A stretch of 42,861 bases of DNA from Spirochaetaceae bacterium (GTDB taxonomy: Bacteria > Spirochaetota > Spirochaetia > Treponematales > Treponemataceae), in contig JAFTEH010000022.1 in assembly GCA_017453745.1 (NCBI GenBank), positions 1 through 42,861 of the forward strand. The letters are read 5' to 3'. Under the pieces are notes generated by a model. It saw nothing but the letters and a program-made list of their open reading frames with translations, did not search any database and was not told the origin of the DNA. The position numbers and the translations under genes are program-made. Positions 33,856 to 42,179 of this stretch are shown piece after piece. Position 1 is the first letter of the stretch; every line of letters begins with the position of its first letter.

Positions 33856-33883
33856 ATGCTACTGGAAATAAAAAAAATGTCAA
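33856..33883 (-). promoter_or_regulatory. Promoter of the thiolase-dehydrogenase-flavodiiron unit
   Basis: On the minus strand a consensus TTGACA (33883-33878) is followed after 16 bases by TAGCAT (33861-33856). A second TTGACA overlaps just upstream (33890-33885). Confidence 0.6.
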
Positions 33884-33947
33884 GTGTCAATTTTAAAAAA
33901 ACATAAAATTTTTTAAATTTTTTTTATTGGATTTTAAAAATATCTTA

Positions 33948-34008
33948 GGCAGACCACACGAGCCCCAAAAAATAACCTCCCCATCTGCCGTTTTAGACAC
34001 ACAAACGG
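33948..34008 (-). terminator. Two overlapping hairpins downstream of the EEP gene
   Basis: GGCAGA / TCTGCC (33948-33953, 33984-33989) and CCGTTT / AAACGG (33988-33993, 34003-34008) are inverted repeats sharing two bases, so they could compete. On the minus strand the larger one is followed by TAAGATATTTTT. This may be the terminator of the nrdB-side genes, but the stems are short. Confidence 0.35.
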
Positions 34009-34041
34009 AGCGGCTATTTCAATCTGTTCGATGGCTATCCC

Positions 34042-35157
34042 TTATCTTAAAACAAATTTCAAATAGGTAGGATTATGGTCGGAATGTGCAAATTGTAAAT
34101 CGAGCACTGAAAAATCGAGAACTTCTATGTTTGAAGAAAGAATTAAACCGTCAATACTGTAGTATTGAAACTGAGATGTATCACTGCCATCATAGCGTGT
34201 ATGGAGCGAACGCGTACTCGGAGTTTTTTCGTCCATCAAAAACTGAAGTTCACCGTTAAACTCAGAAGTTTCAATTACTCCCGGAACCCACATATCCGAA
34301 TACACCGGAAATGCCGTTGTATCTATGGAAGAAAAAACTTGGTTAAAGTCGCCCCCAGCAATGACATAATTCCCTGCCTCAATTTCGCTTTCAATAAAGT
34401 CTTTTAAGTAAGCAGTTTGCGCTCGTTTACCTTCTCCATCATCATAGGCTTCTAAATGGAGATTGACAATAACCAGGTCTTTTCCTTGTGTCTGTTTGAG
34501 TGGAAAACGCTGTACCAAAAGACAGCGCTTTAAGTTTACAAGCCGTATAGGCCAGGTAAACGGAACGGGCAACTGTATGCGTTCTGCATCATTCGTTTTG
34601 TGTCTCGTTAAAGAAAGCAAACCTGCATCCACTGCTCCAAGTGGGGGCAAGGGATATGGTACAAATAAAGTCTTATAGTTAGGAGCAAAAAAAGAATGGT
34701 AGTCGGAAAACTTCTTTACAAAAAAATCAACTTCATTAACCTTGTAGGAGCGACGAGATGCACGGTCAACTTCTTGCAAAAGTATAATATCTGGGCTTAA
34801 ATCTTCTATAGTGGAGGCTATTTCTACCAGATTTTCGTTAACTTTCTGGCGGCTTGTCGCATATACCATTGTGCCACCGTCCATAAAAAAATCGGCTTCG
34901 CTTGAAAGCCCCGCATATCCGATATTCCAACTAAGAAGTGTATACGCTGTATCTACATCTACGAGGCTTTTATCTGACAAAACAGAAGTTTCTGAGGTCA
35001 AAGCATCTTTTTGAGAGCGAAGCCCAGAAATTCGCTCTCTGTCTTTTGGACGATATTCAAAAAGAGTTAAAACGGTTAAAAAGAGCGTAAAAATAAGAAC
35101 AAGGAGTGTAATAAAAACTCCACATATCTTTAAGCCCAGTACAAGTACCTTACTCAT
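34042..35157 (-). CDS. Membrane-anchored endonuclease/exonuclease/phosphatase (EEP) family protein
   Basis: A 371-residue protein with one N-terminal membrane segment (ICGVFITLLVLIFTLFLTVL) and an EEP metal-dependent phosphoesterase domain from about residue 72. The EEP motifs appear in order: LLSWNIGYAG, IILLQEVDR, VNLHLEAYDDG, IAGGDFNQ, YSIDGLIL and HSDHNPTYL. The family includes nucleases, inositol phosphatases and sphingomyelinases, so the substrate is open; the anchor suggests it acts on envelope or extracellular material. It starts nine bases after the DUF308 gene with no clear ribosome-binding site, so translation is probably coupled. Confidence 0.85.
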   Translation of the reverse strand: MSKVLVLGLKICGVFITLLVLIFTLFLTVLTLFEYRPKDRERISGLRSQKDALTSETSVLSDKSLVDVDTAYTLLSWNIGYAGLSSEADFFMDGGTMVYATSRQKVNENLVEIASTIEDLSPDIILLQEVDRASRRSYKVNEVDFFVKKFSDYHSFFAPNYKTLFVPYPLPPLGAVDAGLLSLTRHKTNDAERIQLPVPFTWPIRLVNLKRCLLVQRFPLKQTQGKDLVIVNLHLEAYDDGEGKRAQTAYLKDFIESEIEAGNYVIAGGDFNQVFSSIDTTAFPVYSDMWVPGVIETSEFNGELQFLMDEKTPSTRSLHTRYDGSDTSQFQYYSIDGLILSSNIEVLDFSVLDLQFAHSDHNPTYLKFVLR

Positions 35158-35166
35158 AACAGTAGT

Positions 35167-35667
35167 TTATTCTGATGCCCCACTTATAATTTCGTATAGT
35201 TGCATTGCTCCTAAGCCAAGACAACCCAACCCCATAAGTAAGGATAAAAAACTCAAACTTGGGTTAAATAGGGTTACTAAACCAATCAAAATAACAAGGG
35301 CACCAACTACCATACCGATAAGTTTTGTATTACCAGTGCGAGAAAAACTTTCCTTTATTAACAGCACGCCGGTCAGTACTAAAATAACTGCAAGACAAAT
35401 GCCAAATATCTTATCATAAATATTTAGTTTGAGCACAGGTTGTAACACGAGCACTAAACCAATACAAGCTAACACCGCCGCAATAATACCAGTAAGTGGC
35501 GTACGAGTTTTAAAAAACTGCAAGCCATTTATAATTGCATAGCCCAGTGCAATAACACCTAAGGCAATAACAAGAACAGTAGTAACCGAATTAGGATGTA
35601 ACAAAAGCATAATCCCCAAAAAAATAAAAGCCAAACTTGTAAGAAGTTTAAGAAGTTTTTTTTCCAT
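35167..35667 (-). CDS. HdeD-like DUF308 membrane protein
   Basis: A 166-residue integral membrane protein with six hydrophobic segments in three similar pairs, the pattern of the HdeD/DUF308 family (LTSLAFIFLGIMLLLHP, TTVLVIALGVIALGYAII, and so on). The molecular function of the family is not known; E. coli HdeD is linked to acid resistance. The ATG at 35667 is chosen because GGAG lies nine bases before it; two earlier in-frame starts lack a site. It has its own promoter and precedes the EEP gene. Confidence 0.82.
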   Translation of the reverse strand: MEKKLLKLLTSLAFIFLGIMLLLHPNSVTTVLVIALGVIALGYAIINGLQFFKTRTPLTGIIAAVLACIGLVLVLQPVLKLNIYDKIFGICLAVILVLTGVLLIKESFSRTGNTKLIGMVVGALVILIGLVTLFNPSLSFLSLLMGLGCLGLGAMQLYEIISGASE

Positions 35668-35693
35668 ACATTTTCTCTCCATCTGCAAATTAT

Positions 35694-35721
35694 ACTATAG
35701 TTCAAAAAATCATATTGTCAA
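35694..35721 (-). promoter_or_regulatory. Promoter of the DUF308-EEP pair
   Basis: On the minus strand TTGACA (35721-35716) and TATAGT (35699-35694) are 16 bases apart, in the gap after nrdB. A TATAAT overlaps at 35694-35689 but is 21 bases from the same -35. Confidence 0.6.
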
Positions 35722-35737
35722 GTGTCCTAATCTTTCT

Positions 35738-36778
35738 TTATAGGTCATCTTTAAGGGCGGTGCTTTTTGCATAGGCCGTCGAACGCGCTTCGAAAAAATC
35801 GGTTTTTACCATGTTTGCATTCGAGTACACGCTCACCCAACTCATATCAGTGGGTTCTTCTTCATAGCCCGGGAAAAGTGACTCAAATTGTAAACTCGTC
35901 ACACGCAGATTCCCGAGATACTTAATATAGTCTTGAATCATCTTTTTCGTAAGACCAGGAATATCATCCCCTATAACATATTCGCCCCATGCTATTTCTT
36001 GTTCAACCCCTTCTTTGATCATCGCTCGATACATATCAACTAATTCTTTGGTAAACATTTCAGGTTCTTCCTTTTTTAATTCCAAAATAATATTTCGGAA
36101 TAACCAAAGATGAGTATTTTCATCTCGGTTGATATACCTAATTTCCTGTGCAGAACCTGGCATTTTACCATTACGAGAAAGATTATAAAAAAACATAAAG
36201 CCTGAATAAAAATAAATCCCTTCAAGTATATAGTTTGCTATTAACACCTTCATAAAGTTTTGGTGTGTTTTGTCATGTTGAAACTCATTATAGATACTTC
36301 CAATAAATGTATTGCGACGCAACAAGTGCTCATCGGTTTTCCAGTGATATAAAATATCATTTCGTTTTTCTGGCGAGCAGATAGTATCAAGCATATAGGA
36401 ATAACTTTGTGAATGAATACATTCTTGGTAGGTTTGAATATTTAAACAAAGATTTACTTCGTTTGCGGTAATGTATTCACTTACATTGGGTAAGTTTGCA
36501 GATTGCAGAGAATCCAAAAAAACTAAAAAAGATAATATTTTATCATACGCAGTTCGTTCAGCTTGTAATAAATTCGGATAGTCCTTTATATCTTGTGCTA
36601 AATTTATTTCTTCAGGAATCCAAAAATTATTCATTGCTTGTCGATACCATTCAGAAACCCACGGATATTTCATATTATTAAAATCGTTAAGATTTGTGGT
36701 ATTTCCACCAATCATTCTGCGTAAGCGTACATCAATATCCCCATCAGGATTAAAAAGAGGGCGTTTTACTAAAATCAT
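35738..36778 (-). CDS. nrdB: Ribonucleotide reductase beta subunit, class Ia type
   Basis: Radical-generating subunit of aerobic-type ribonucleotide reductase. The 346-residue protein keeps all metal ligands and the radical tyrosine: Asp in FLDSLQ (89), Glu and His in YQECIHSQSY (119, 122) with Tyr126 at the radical position, Glu in NYILEGIYFYSG, and Glu/His in RDENTHLW. It is therefore not a tyrosine-less class Ic protein. The start is the ATG at 36778, because GGAG lies six bases before it and inside the alternative ATG four codons upstream. The alpha subunit gene (nrdA) is not adjacent on either side, which is unusual. A 13-base tandem repeat lies about 75-100 bases upstream of the start. 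Confidence 0.95.
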   Translation of the reverse strand: MILVKRPLFNPDGDIDVRLRRMIGGNTTNLNDFNNMKYPWVSEWYRQAMNNFWIPEEINLAQDIKDYPNLLQAERTAYDKILSFLVFLDSLQSANLPNVSEYITANEVNLCLNIQTYQECIHSQSYSYMLDTICSPEKRNDILYHWKTDEHLLRRNTFIGSIYNEFQHDKTHQNFMKVLIANYILEGIYFYSGFMFFYNLSRNGKMPGSAQEIRYINRDENTHLWLFRNIILELKKEEPEMFTKELVDMYRAMIKEGVEQEIAWGEYVIGDDIPGLTKKMIQDYIKYLGNLRVTSLQFESLFPGYEEEPTDMSWVSVYSNANMVKTDFFEARSTAYAKSTALKDDL

Positions 36779-36853
36779 ACTATTCTCCATATATTAGTTT
36801 AGGGTACTTCAAAAATGAGTGCATGACAACCTCAAGGCACAAAACAGCCTCTA

Positions 36854-36879
36854 TAGAGATTGTCATTAGAGATTGTCAT
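36854..36879. repeat. Two exact tandem copies of a 13-base unit upstream of nrdB
   Basis: TAGAGATTGTCAT occurs twice without a gap (36854-36866 and 36867-36879). It lies between nrdB and the glycosyltransferase gene, 76 bases upstream of the nrdB start. It could be a direct-repeat regulator site or a simple duplication. Confidence 0.6.
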
Positions 36880-36926
36880 TGTTTCTAAACGAAAAACTAT
36901 TGTTGTATTATATGTTTTTATGTTTT

Positions 36927-37844
36927 TTAGACAATCCCTAACCTAACAGCACAGGCAAAGAGTTTTTTTTTGAAAGGGATGTGTGTAAAAAACAATAAAA
37001 AGAAAAAATCTTTTTTTATATATTTTCGGAGCAAGTCTTTTGCCTGTGTTTTTCCGCCATCCCTTTTCAATTCACCGTAATATAGGCTTATACAAAAATG
37101 CAGGTAAAAACTTCGTATAGCTTTCTGTATGCTTGGGTTTGATTCTTTTGCCAACATAGTCTGTAGAGCATCAAGTCCTGTTTGAGCCTGAACAGTTAAG
37201 CCTCTTTGTTGTGTGACTGAGGATTCATGTATTTCGTAGTGATACAAAGCCTCATGTTCAAGGTACACCCTATCGCATATTTTAAAAAGTTCATAAAAAA
37301 ACACCATATCTTCTAGGTAAAAGATACTTGTATCAAATGTTAGCTTTTCAAGTCGTTTTTTCGCAATAAGTTTTGACCAACAAAATCCACCCAAACCTCC
37401 AATGCTAAACAGGGCTTGAGTAGCTTGAAAAGAATTAAATAGATGCGTGTTTTGTATCTTTCGATTAAAATGTTGCCCAAAAAAAGCACACACCACCGCA
37501 TCGCATTGCTGCTCTATTGCGCGATTGTACATCGTTTCATACATATTCGGTTCAATCCAATCATCAGCATCGACGAAGGCAATCCAATCGCCACGAGCAC
37601 ACTGTAAACCTACATTACGGCTCGCACTGACGCCACTGTTTTTTTGATGAATTACGGTCATGCGTGGCTCATGTTGTGCGAAAGTATCCAAAATTGTCCC
37701 TGATGTATCAGTAGAACCATCATCAATCGCAATACACTCCCAATCCTTTAAAGTTTGAGCACAAATACTATGTAGGCATTTTTCCAAAAATGCTTCACTA
37801 TTGTAGACAGGGACAATAATAGAAACAAGAGGCTTTGCATTCAT
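36927..37844 (-). CDS. Family 2 glycosyltransferase
   Basis: A 305-residue GT-A fold glycosyltransferase that probably adds a sugar to an envelope glycan. The GT2 signature is clear: VSIIVPVYNSEAFLEKCLHS at the N-terminus, AIDDGSTDTSG (nucleotide-binding Asp pair), NSGVSASRNVGL and the metal-binding FVDADDW. The C-terminus is basic and aromatic (KKDFFFLLFFTHIPFKKKL) and may lie on the membrane. No other glycan gene is adjacent, so donor and acceptor are unknown. No Shine-Dalgarno precedes the ATG, and the promoter is so close that the message should be leaderless. It is divergent from the DUF2156 gene. Confidence 0.9.
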   Translation of the reverse strand: MNAKPLVSIIVPVYNSEAFLEKCLHSICAQTLKDWECIAIDDGSTDTSGTILDTFAQHEPRMTVIHQKNSGVSASRNVGLQCARGDWIAFVDADDWIEPNMYETMYNRAIEQQCDAVVCAFFGQHFNRKIQNTHLFNSFQATQALFSIGGLGGFCWSKLIAKKRLEKLTFDTSIFYLEDMVFFYELFKICDRVYLEHEALYHYEIHESSVTQQRGLTVQAQTGLDALQTMLAKESNPSIQKAIRSFYLHFCISLYYGELKRDGGKTQAKDLLRKYIKKDFFFLLFFTHIPFKKKLFACAVRLGIV

Positions 37845-37852
37845 ACACTAAA

Positions 37853-37881
37853 ATGGTAAACGTTGCATTGTTTTTAGTCAA
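37853..37881 (-). promoter_or_regulatory. Promoter of the glycosyltransferase gene (leaderless geometry)
   Basis: On the minus strand TTGACT (37881-37876), 17 bases, then TACCAT (37858-37853). The expected start is near 37846, two bases before the ATG at 37844. Confidence 0.55.
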
Positions 37882-37940
37882 TAGACATGATAAAAGGCAA
37901 TCTCCCTTTTCCAGAAGTACACCAATGAGGCATTTTGTCC

Positions 37941-37969
37941 TTGATTTTTTTTTTTTATTTTGGTACTTT
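37941..37969 (+). promoter_or_regulatory. Promoter of the DUF2156 gene (leaderless geometry)
   Basis: TTGATT (37941-37946), 17 bases, then TACTTT (37964-37969) preceded by TGG, an extended -10. The expected start is 37976, the A of the ATG. The long T-run in the spacer could make it sensitive to slippage. Confidence 0.5.
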
Positions 37970-37975
37970 ATAAAA

Positions 37976-38932
37976 ATGACAATTCCGACATATCCTCATT
38001 TTTCAAAAATTGACTTTTCAATGAAAGAAGAAATTGAAGCCTACTTGCCACGCCTTTCTGATGGGTGTTCAGAATTTTTTTTTAGCAATATCTATTTTTT
38101 TCGTGACTATTATCACTATCAGATTTCAAAAACAGCATTTGGAATTATCATTGTCGGCAAATCAGAACATACACCCTTTTGCATGATACCAACAGGAAAC
38201 ATCGAGGAATCCATTTTAGTGGAGTTATTAGAGCGATTTGGCTCTCTCTCCTTTATTTCGGAAAACCTTATACAAAACAATAAACACCTTTTTTATCAAG
38301 CGGCATTTTCCCTTGAAGAAGATAGAAACAATTTTGATTATATTTACCTCCGAGAACAACTGGCGAACCTTTCAGGAAAAAAGTTTCATAAAAAGAAAAA
38401 CCATGTCAACAAATTTGAGCATACCTATAAAAATATTTCAGTACAAGCCCTAACCGAAAAAAATGTTAGTGATGCACTAAGTATTTTGGAACGCTGGAAT
38501 ACACATGTACAGAGTCTCGAACAGGCAACTGAGAGCAAGAGCGAGCATAATGATAATAATCATAATGATAGTAATATAGAAGAAAAAACCGATTATGAAG
38601 CGGCAAAAAGTTGTCTTGAGCATATTGAATTATTTCCTGTTACTGGCATTATCCTCTATGTTGACCAAGTTCCCGTTGCATGGACCGCTGGAGAAATTTC
38701 GAGCGATGGAAAAATGGCTGTTGTATATTTTGAAAAAGCGGATATAACCTACATCGGTGCTTTTCAGTACATTAACTATGCCTTTGCAAATTTTTTACCT
38801 GAAACAGTACAATACATAAACCGTGAACAAGATTTGGGAAAACCAGGTCTTATACATTCAAAACAAACATACCACCCTATATCTTTTATCAAAAAATACT
38901 GCTTAAAGCAGGTAAAAAATGGGGCGGTATAA
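37976..38932 (+). CDS. DUF2156 (GNAT-like, LPG-synthase C-terminal-like) protein
   Basis: A 318-residue protein resembling DUF2156, the acyltransferase-like domain also found at the C-terminus of MprF lysyl-phosphatidylglycerol synthases. Typical segments are CSEFFFSNIYFFRDYYHYQI, YIYLREQLANLSGKKFHKKK (a basic loop) and TYIGAFQYINYAFANFLP, ending INREQDLGKPGLIHSKQTYHP. There is no membrane domain, so it is soluble; the substrate is unknown. An Asn/Asp/Glu-rich stretch (SEHNDNNHNDSNIEEK) around residue 187 looks like a simple-sequence insertion. I start at MTIPTYPHF; longer in-frame starts overlap the divergent glycosyltransferase gene. No Shine-Dalgarno is present. Confidence 0.82.
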   Translation: MTIPTYPHFSKIDFSMKEEIEAYLPRLSDGCSEFFFSNIYFFRDYYHYQISKTAFGIIIVGKSEHTPFCMIPTGNIEESILVELLERFGSLSFISENLIQNNKHLFYQAAFSLEEDRNNFDYIYLREQLANLSGKKFHKKKNHVNKFEHTYKNISVQALTEKNVSDALSILERWNTHVQSLEQATESKSEHNDNNHNDSNIEEKTDYEAAKSCLEHIELFPVTGIILYVDQVPVAWTAGEISSDGKMAVVYFEKADITYIGAFQYINYAFANFLPETVQYINREQDLGKPGLIHSKQTYHPISFIKKYCLKQVKNGAV

Positions 38933-39063
38933 GGAGTTCCGTAATGGCATTATAAAAAGCCTCAAGACTCAGTTATTTACAAAGGCTTTCAAAGACATAC
39001 ACCTTATGTAGCTCTTAGCTAAAAGTATTGAAAAACTACAAAAAAGCCGTATAGTTAAGTATT
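38933..39063 (+). promoter_or_regulatory. Intergenic region with moxR promoter at 39028-39055 (leaderless geometry)
   Basis: TTGAAA (39028-39033), 16 bases, then TATAGT (39050-39055); the expected start is about 39062, two bases before the moxR ATG at 39064. A weak hairpin AAAGCCT / AGGCTTT lies upstream at about 38957-38990 and might end the DUF2156 transcript. Confidence 0.5.
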
Positions 39064-40068
39064 ATGAATTTTGAAGAATTTCAAAAAACAGTATCCGATT
39101 TTTTTTCGCAGATGGCTTCGGTTATTACGGGGCAAGAAGATGTGTATCGTTTTATTTTAATGGCATATATTGCAGGGGGACATGTACTTCTTGAAGGTGT
39201 ACCTGGCCTTGCAAAAACACTTACGATAAAAACCTTTGCTGATTTAGTTGGTAATAGTTTTAAGCGTATTCAGTTCACTCCAGACCTCTTACCTTCAGAC
39301 TTAATTGGTACATTGATATTTCAACAAGGACTTGGGAAATTTGCAGTACGCAAAGGTCCCCTTTTTGCAAATACTATTTTAGCTGATGAAATTAACCGAG
39401 CCCCTGCAAAAGTTCAGTCAGCATTACTTGAAGCAATGGCAGAACATCAAGTTACTATCGGGGAAAATTCATACGAATTACCAAAACCTTTTTTTGTTTT
39501 AGCAACTCAAAACCCAATTGAACAAGATGGCACATATCCACTACCAGAAGCAGAACTTGACAGGTTTTTATTGAAACTATCTGTGCCATATCCATCACAC
39601 AGCGATGAAGTTCATATAGTAAAAACAATTTCTGAAAAGCAATTATCCGACACAAGCGAAACAAGCACAACGCTTCGACCTGTTTTTACACAAGAAAGTC
39701 TCGCTGCGTTACGAAGCGTTTGTGCATCTATCACAATAGATGATAGTCTTACAGACTATATTGTTTCGCTTGTAGAAGCTACACGCCCTATTAAACAACA
39801 AACCATTTCAGAAAAAGATTTTTTAGAAGGCTCATATCTCACATACATTACCGTCGGGGCATCACCACGAGCAAGTATTGCTCTTCAGGTATGTGCAAAA
39901 ATAGAAGCGGCATTTCAAAAACGCACCTATGTCAACCCAAGCGATATAAAAAAAGTTGCCTACCCCGTACTCCGACACCGATTGAAACTATCATACGAAG
40001 CAGTCGCAAACAATATGACAGCAGATTCCATAATAGAAAAAATTTTGAGTATAGTGCCACAGCCGTAA
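39064..40068 (+). CDS. MoxR-family AAA+ ATPase
   Basis: A 334-residue AAA+ ATPase of the MoxR group, chaperones that insert metals or remodel protein complexes. It shows Walker A GVPGLAKT, Walker B ILADEINRAP, sensor motif FVLATQNPIEQDGTYPLPEAELDRF and the lid domain with GASPRAS. MoxR genes normally sit before DUF58 and VWA-domain genes; here the next genes are for riboflavin synthesis, so the partner proteins are missing locally. The gap to ribE is 15 bases, so they are probably cotranscribed. No Shine-Dalgarno precedes the ATG and the promoter lies immediately upstream. Confidence 0.92.
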   Translation: MNFEEFQKTVSDFFSQMASVITGQEDVYRFILMAYIAGGHVLLEGVPGLAKTLTIKTFADLVGNSFKRIQFTPDLLPSDLIGTLIFQQGLGKFAVRKGPLFANTILADEINRAPAKVQSALLEAMAEHQVTIGENSYELPKPFFVLATQNPIEQDGTYPLPEAELDRFLLKLSVPYPSHSDEVHIVKTISEKQLSDTSETSTTLRPVFTQESLAALRSVCASITIDDSLTDYIVSLVEATRPIKQQTISEKDFLEGSYLTYITVGASPRASIALQVCAKIEAAFQKRTYVNPSDIKKVAYPVLRHRLKLSYEAVANNMTADSIIEKILSIVPQP

Positions 40069-40083
40069 AAAAAGGAATAATGT

Positions 40084-40749
40084 ATGTTTACAGGAATAAT
40101 TGAAGAAATAGGGACTGTCCATAGTATAAAACAGGGAGGCGATTCTGCACAACTTTCTATTAGCGCTCACCTCGTACTTGAAGGAACTAAGATTGGGGAT
40201 AGTATTGCAGTAAATGGAGTGTGCTTGACAGTAACATCGCTTGACAGTGCTCGTTTTACTGCCGATGTGATGAGCGAAACTTTAAAACGCACCTGTTTTA
40301 TCCACTTATCCATTGGAACAAAGGTAAATTTAGAGCGAGCACTTCCTGCAAATGGTCGGTTTGGTGGACATATTGTGTCGGGACATATTGATGGTATAGG
40401 CACAATTAAAAAAATCGAAAAAAATGATATTGCTCTTTTGTTTACTATTCAGGCACCAACAAATATTACCCGATTAATAGTTGAAAAAGGTTCTGTAACT
40501 ATCGACGGTATAAGCCTTACCGTCACCCAGGTGCACGGACAGGAGTTTAGTGTTTCGCTCATTCCCCATACGGTAGGACATACTAACCTGCACACAAAAA
40601 AAATTGGCTCGCCTGTTCACATTGAAACAGATATAATAGGAAAATATGTAGAAAAACTGTTACATGAAAAGCAAACAAGCAATAATGCGGACAATGATAC
40701 TCCCAAAAGCTCACTAACAGAAGCATTTTTGAGACAAAATGGCTTTTAA
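40084..40749 (+). CDS. ribE: Riboflavin synthase (alpha subunit)
   Basis: Dismutates two 6,7-dimethyl-8-ribityllumazine molecules to riboflavin. Its 221 residues contain the two similar barrel halves of the family: MFTGIIEEIGTV with GDSIAVNGVCLTVT in the first, and GHIVSGHIDGIGTI with GSVTIDGISLTVTQV in the second. A polar tail (KQTSNNADNDTPKSS) is a local addition. AAAGGAATA precedes the ATG, 15 bases after moxR. Some databases call this gene ribC. The ribBA promoter follows 121 bases downstream of the stop. Confidence 0.96.
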   Translation: MFTGIIEEIGTVHSIKQGGDSAQLSISAHLVLEGTKIGDSIAVNGVCLTVTSLDSARFTADVMSETLKRTCFIHLSIGTKVNLERALPANGRFGGHIVSGHIDGIGTIKKIEKNDIALLFTIQAPTNITRLIVEKGSVTIDGISLTVTQVHGQEFSVSLIPHTVGHTNLHTKKIGSPVHIETDIIGKYVEKLLHEKQTSNNADNDTPKSSLTEAFLRQNGF

Positions 40750-40870
40750 ATATATGTTCACAGTGATTCATAAAAAACGAAAACGGGGAGCCGTCATTTT
40801 CAAATATGTTTTTAGAAACCGCTATTAAAAGAAAATTGAAGAATAGGCTAAGAAAAATGGGCAAATGGTA

Positions 40871-40899
40871 TTGATAATTTTCTGCCGACAAAGTACAAT
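40871..40899 (+). promoter_or_regulatory. Promoter for ribBA-ribH
   Basis: TTGATA (40871-40876), 17 bases, then TACAAT (40894-40899). The leader is about 40 bases, too short for an FMN riboswitch, so ribBA-ribH should have constitutive input in addition to read-through from ribE. Confidence 0.65.
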
Positions 40900-40944
40900 C
40901 TAAAAAATATAAAAAACTTCAATAGTACTATTTGAGAGAAATAT

Positions 40945-42156
40945 ATGAAATGTAACACAATAGATGAAGCCCTTGAAGACTTAAAGCAAGGGCGTATTAT
41001 TTTAGTAACCGATGACGAAAATCGCGAAAATGAAGGGGACTTTATCTGCGCTGCCGAGTTTGCGACAACCGAAAATATCAATTTTATGGCAACCCATGGA
41101 AAGGGTCTTATTTGTATGCCTATGTCAGCCGAATATGTAGAACGACTTCGCATTCCGCAGATGGTTCACTACAATACAGACAACCATGAAACAGCGTTCA
41201 CGGTTTCGATTGACCATATTTCCACTACAACAGGTATTTCAGCAGCGGAGCGCTCTATAACCGCATTAAAGGCTATAGAAGATGATGCACGCCCAGAAGA
41301 CTTCCGAAGACCTGGACACATGTTTCCCCTACTCGCTCGTCGTAATGGCGTACTTGAACGAAATGGACATACCGAAGCAACCGTCGACCTCTGCCGACTC
41401 GCAAACCTAAAAGAATGCGGGCTTTGCTGTGAAATTATGCGTGAAGACGGTACGATGATGCGCTCATCAGAACTATACGAACTTGCCCAAAAATTCAATA
41501 TGAAGTTTATAACAATAAAGGACTTACAACAGTATCGAAAAATACATGAACCCTTAGTAGAAAGACTTACAACTGTAAAAATGCCAACAAAATATGGAAA
41601 CTTTGTTGCCCATGGGTATGTCAACAAATTAAATGGGGAAAGCCATGTTGCTCTTGTCAAAGGCGATATTGGGGATGGGGAGCAAGTCCTGTGCCGAGTG
41701 CACTCTGAATGTCTAACGGGTGATACCTTTGGGTCTCTGCGTTGCGACTGCGGACAGCAATTCGCAGATGCAATGAACCAAATAGAAAAAGCAGGACGCG
41801 GCATTTTATTGTATATGCGACAAGAAGGACGAGGCATTGGCTTGATGAACAAACTAAAAGCCTACGAACTTCAGGAAAAAGGCTATGATACCGTAGAAGC
41901 AAATATTGCACTCGGCTTTGAAGCTGATGAACGCGAATACTTTATCGGAGCACAAATTTTGCGGGACCTTGGAGTAAAAACAATAAAACTATTGACAAAT
42001 AACCCTGACAAAGTATACCAACTTGAAGAATTTGGTATGCATATCAGCGAGCGAGTACCCATTCAGGAAACCGCTACCGCACACGATTTACAATACTTGA
42101 TAACAAAGCAAAAAAAGATGGGACATATTTTAAACATTGCAAACCCAAATATATAA
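40945..42156 (+). CDS. ribBA: Bifunctional DHBP synthase / GTP cyclohydrolase II
   Basis: Supplies both branches of riboflavin synthesis. Residues 1 to about 200 are 3,4-dihydroxy-2-butanone 4-phosphate synthase ([16 protein letters not shown], the [10 protein letters not shown] loop, [10 protein letters not shown]). Residues about 205-400 are GTP cyclohydrolase II with the zinc-cysteine motif [34 protein letters not shown] and [10 protein letters not shown]. The 403-residue length is standard and both sites look intact. GAGAGAAATAT precedes the ATG. It is followed 23 bases later by ribH. Confidence 0.97.
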   Translation: MKCNTIDEALEDLKQGRIILVTDDENRENEGDFICAAEFATTENINFMATHGKGLICMPMSAEYVERLRIPQMVHYNTDNHETAFTVSIDHISTTTGISAAERSITALKAIEDDARPEDFRRPGHMFPLLARRNGVLERNGHTEATVDLCRLANLKECGLCCEIMREDGTMMRSSELYELAQKFNMKFITIKDLQQYRKIHEPLVERLTTVKMPTKYGNFVAHGYVNKLNGESHVALVKGDIGDGEQVLCRVHSECLTGDTFGSLRCDCGQQFADAMNQIEKAGRGILLYMRQEGRGIGLMNKLKAYELQEKGYDTVEANIALGFEADEREYFIGAQILRDLGVKTIKLLTNNPDKVYQLEEFGMHISERVPIQETATAHDLQYLITKQKKMGHILNIANPNI

Positions 42157-42179
42157 AATTTTAACCAAAGAGGTACATT

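Noticed and set aside
41169-41852. 227-codon minus-strand frame opposite ribBA
   Set aside because: ribBA motifs are complete and the antisense frame has no family features.
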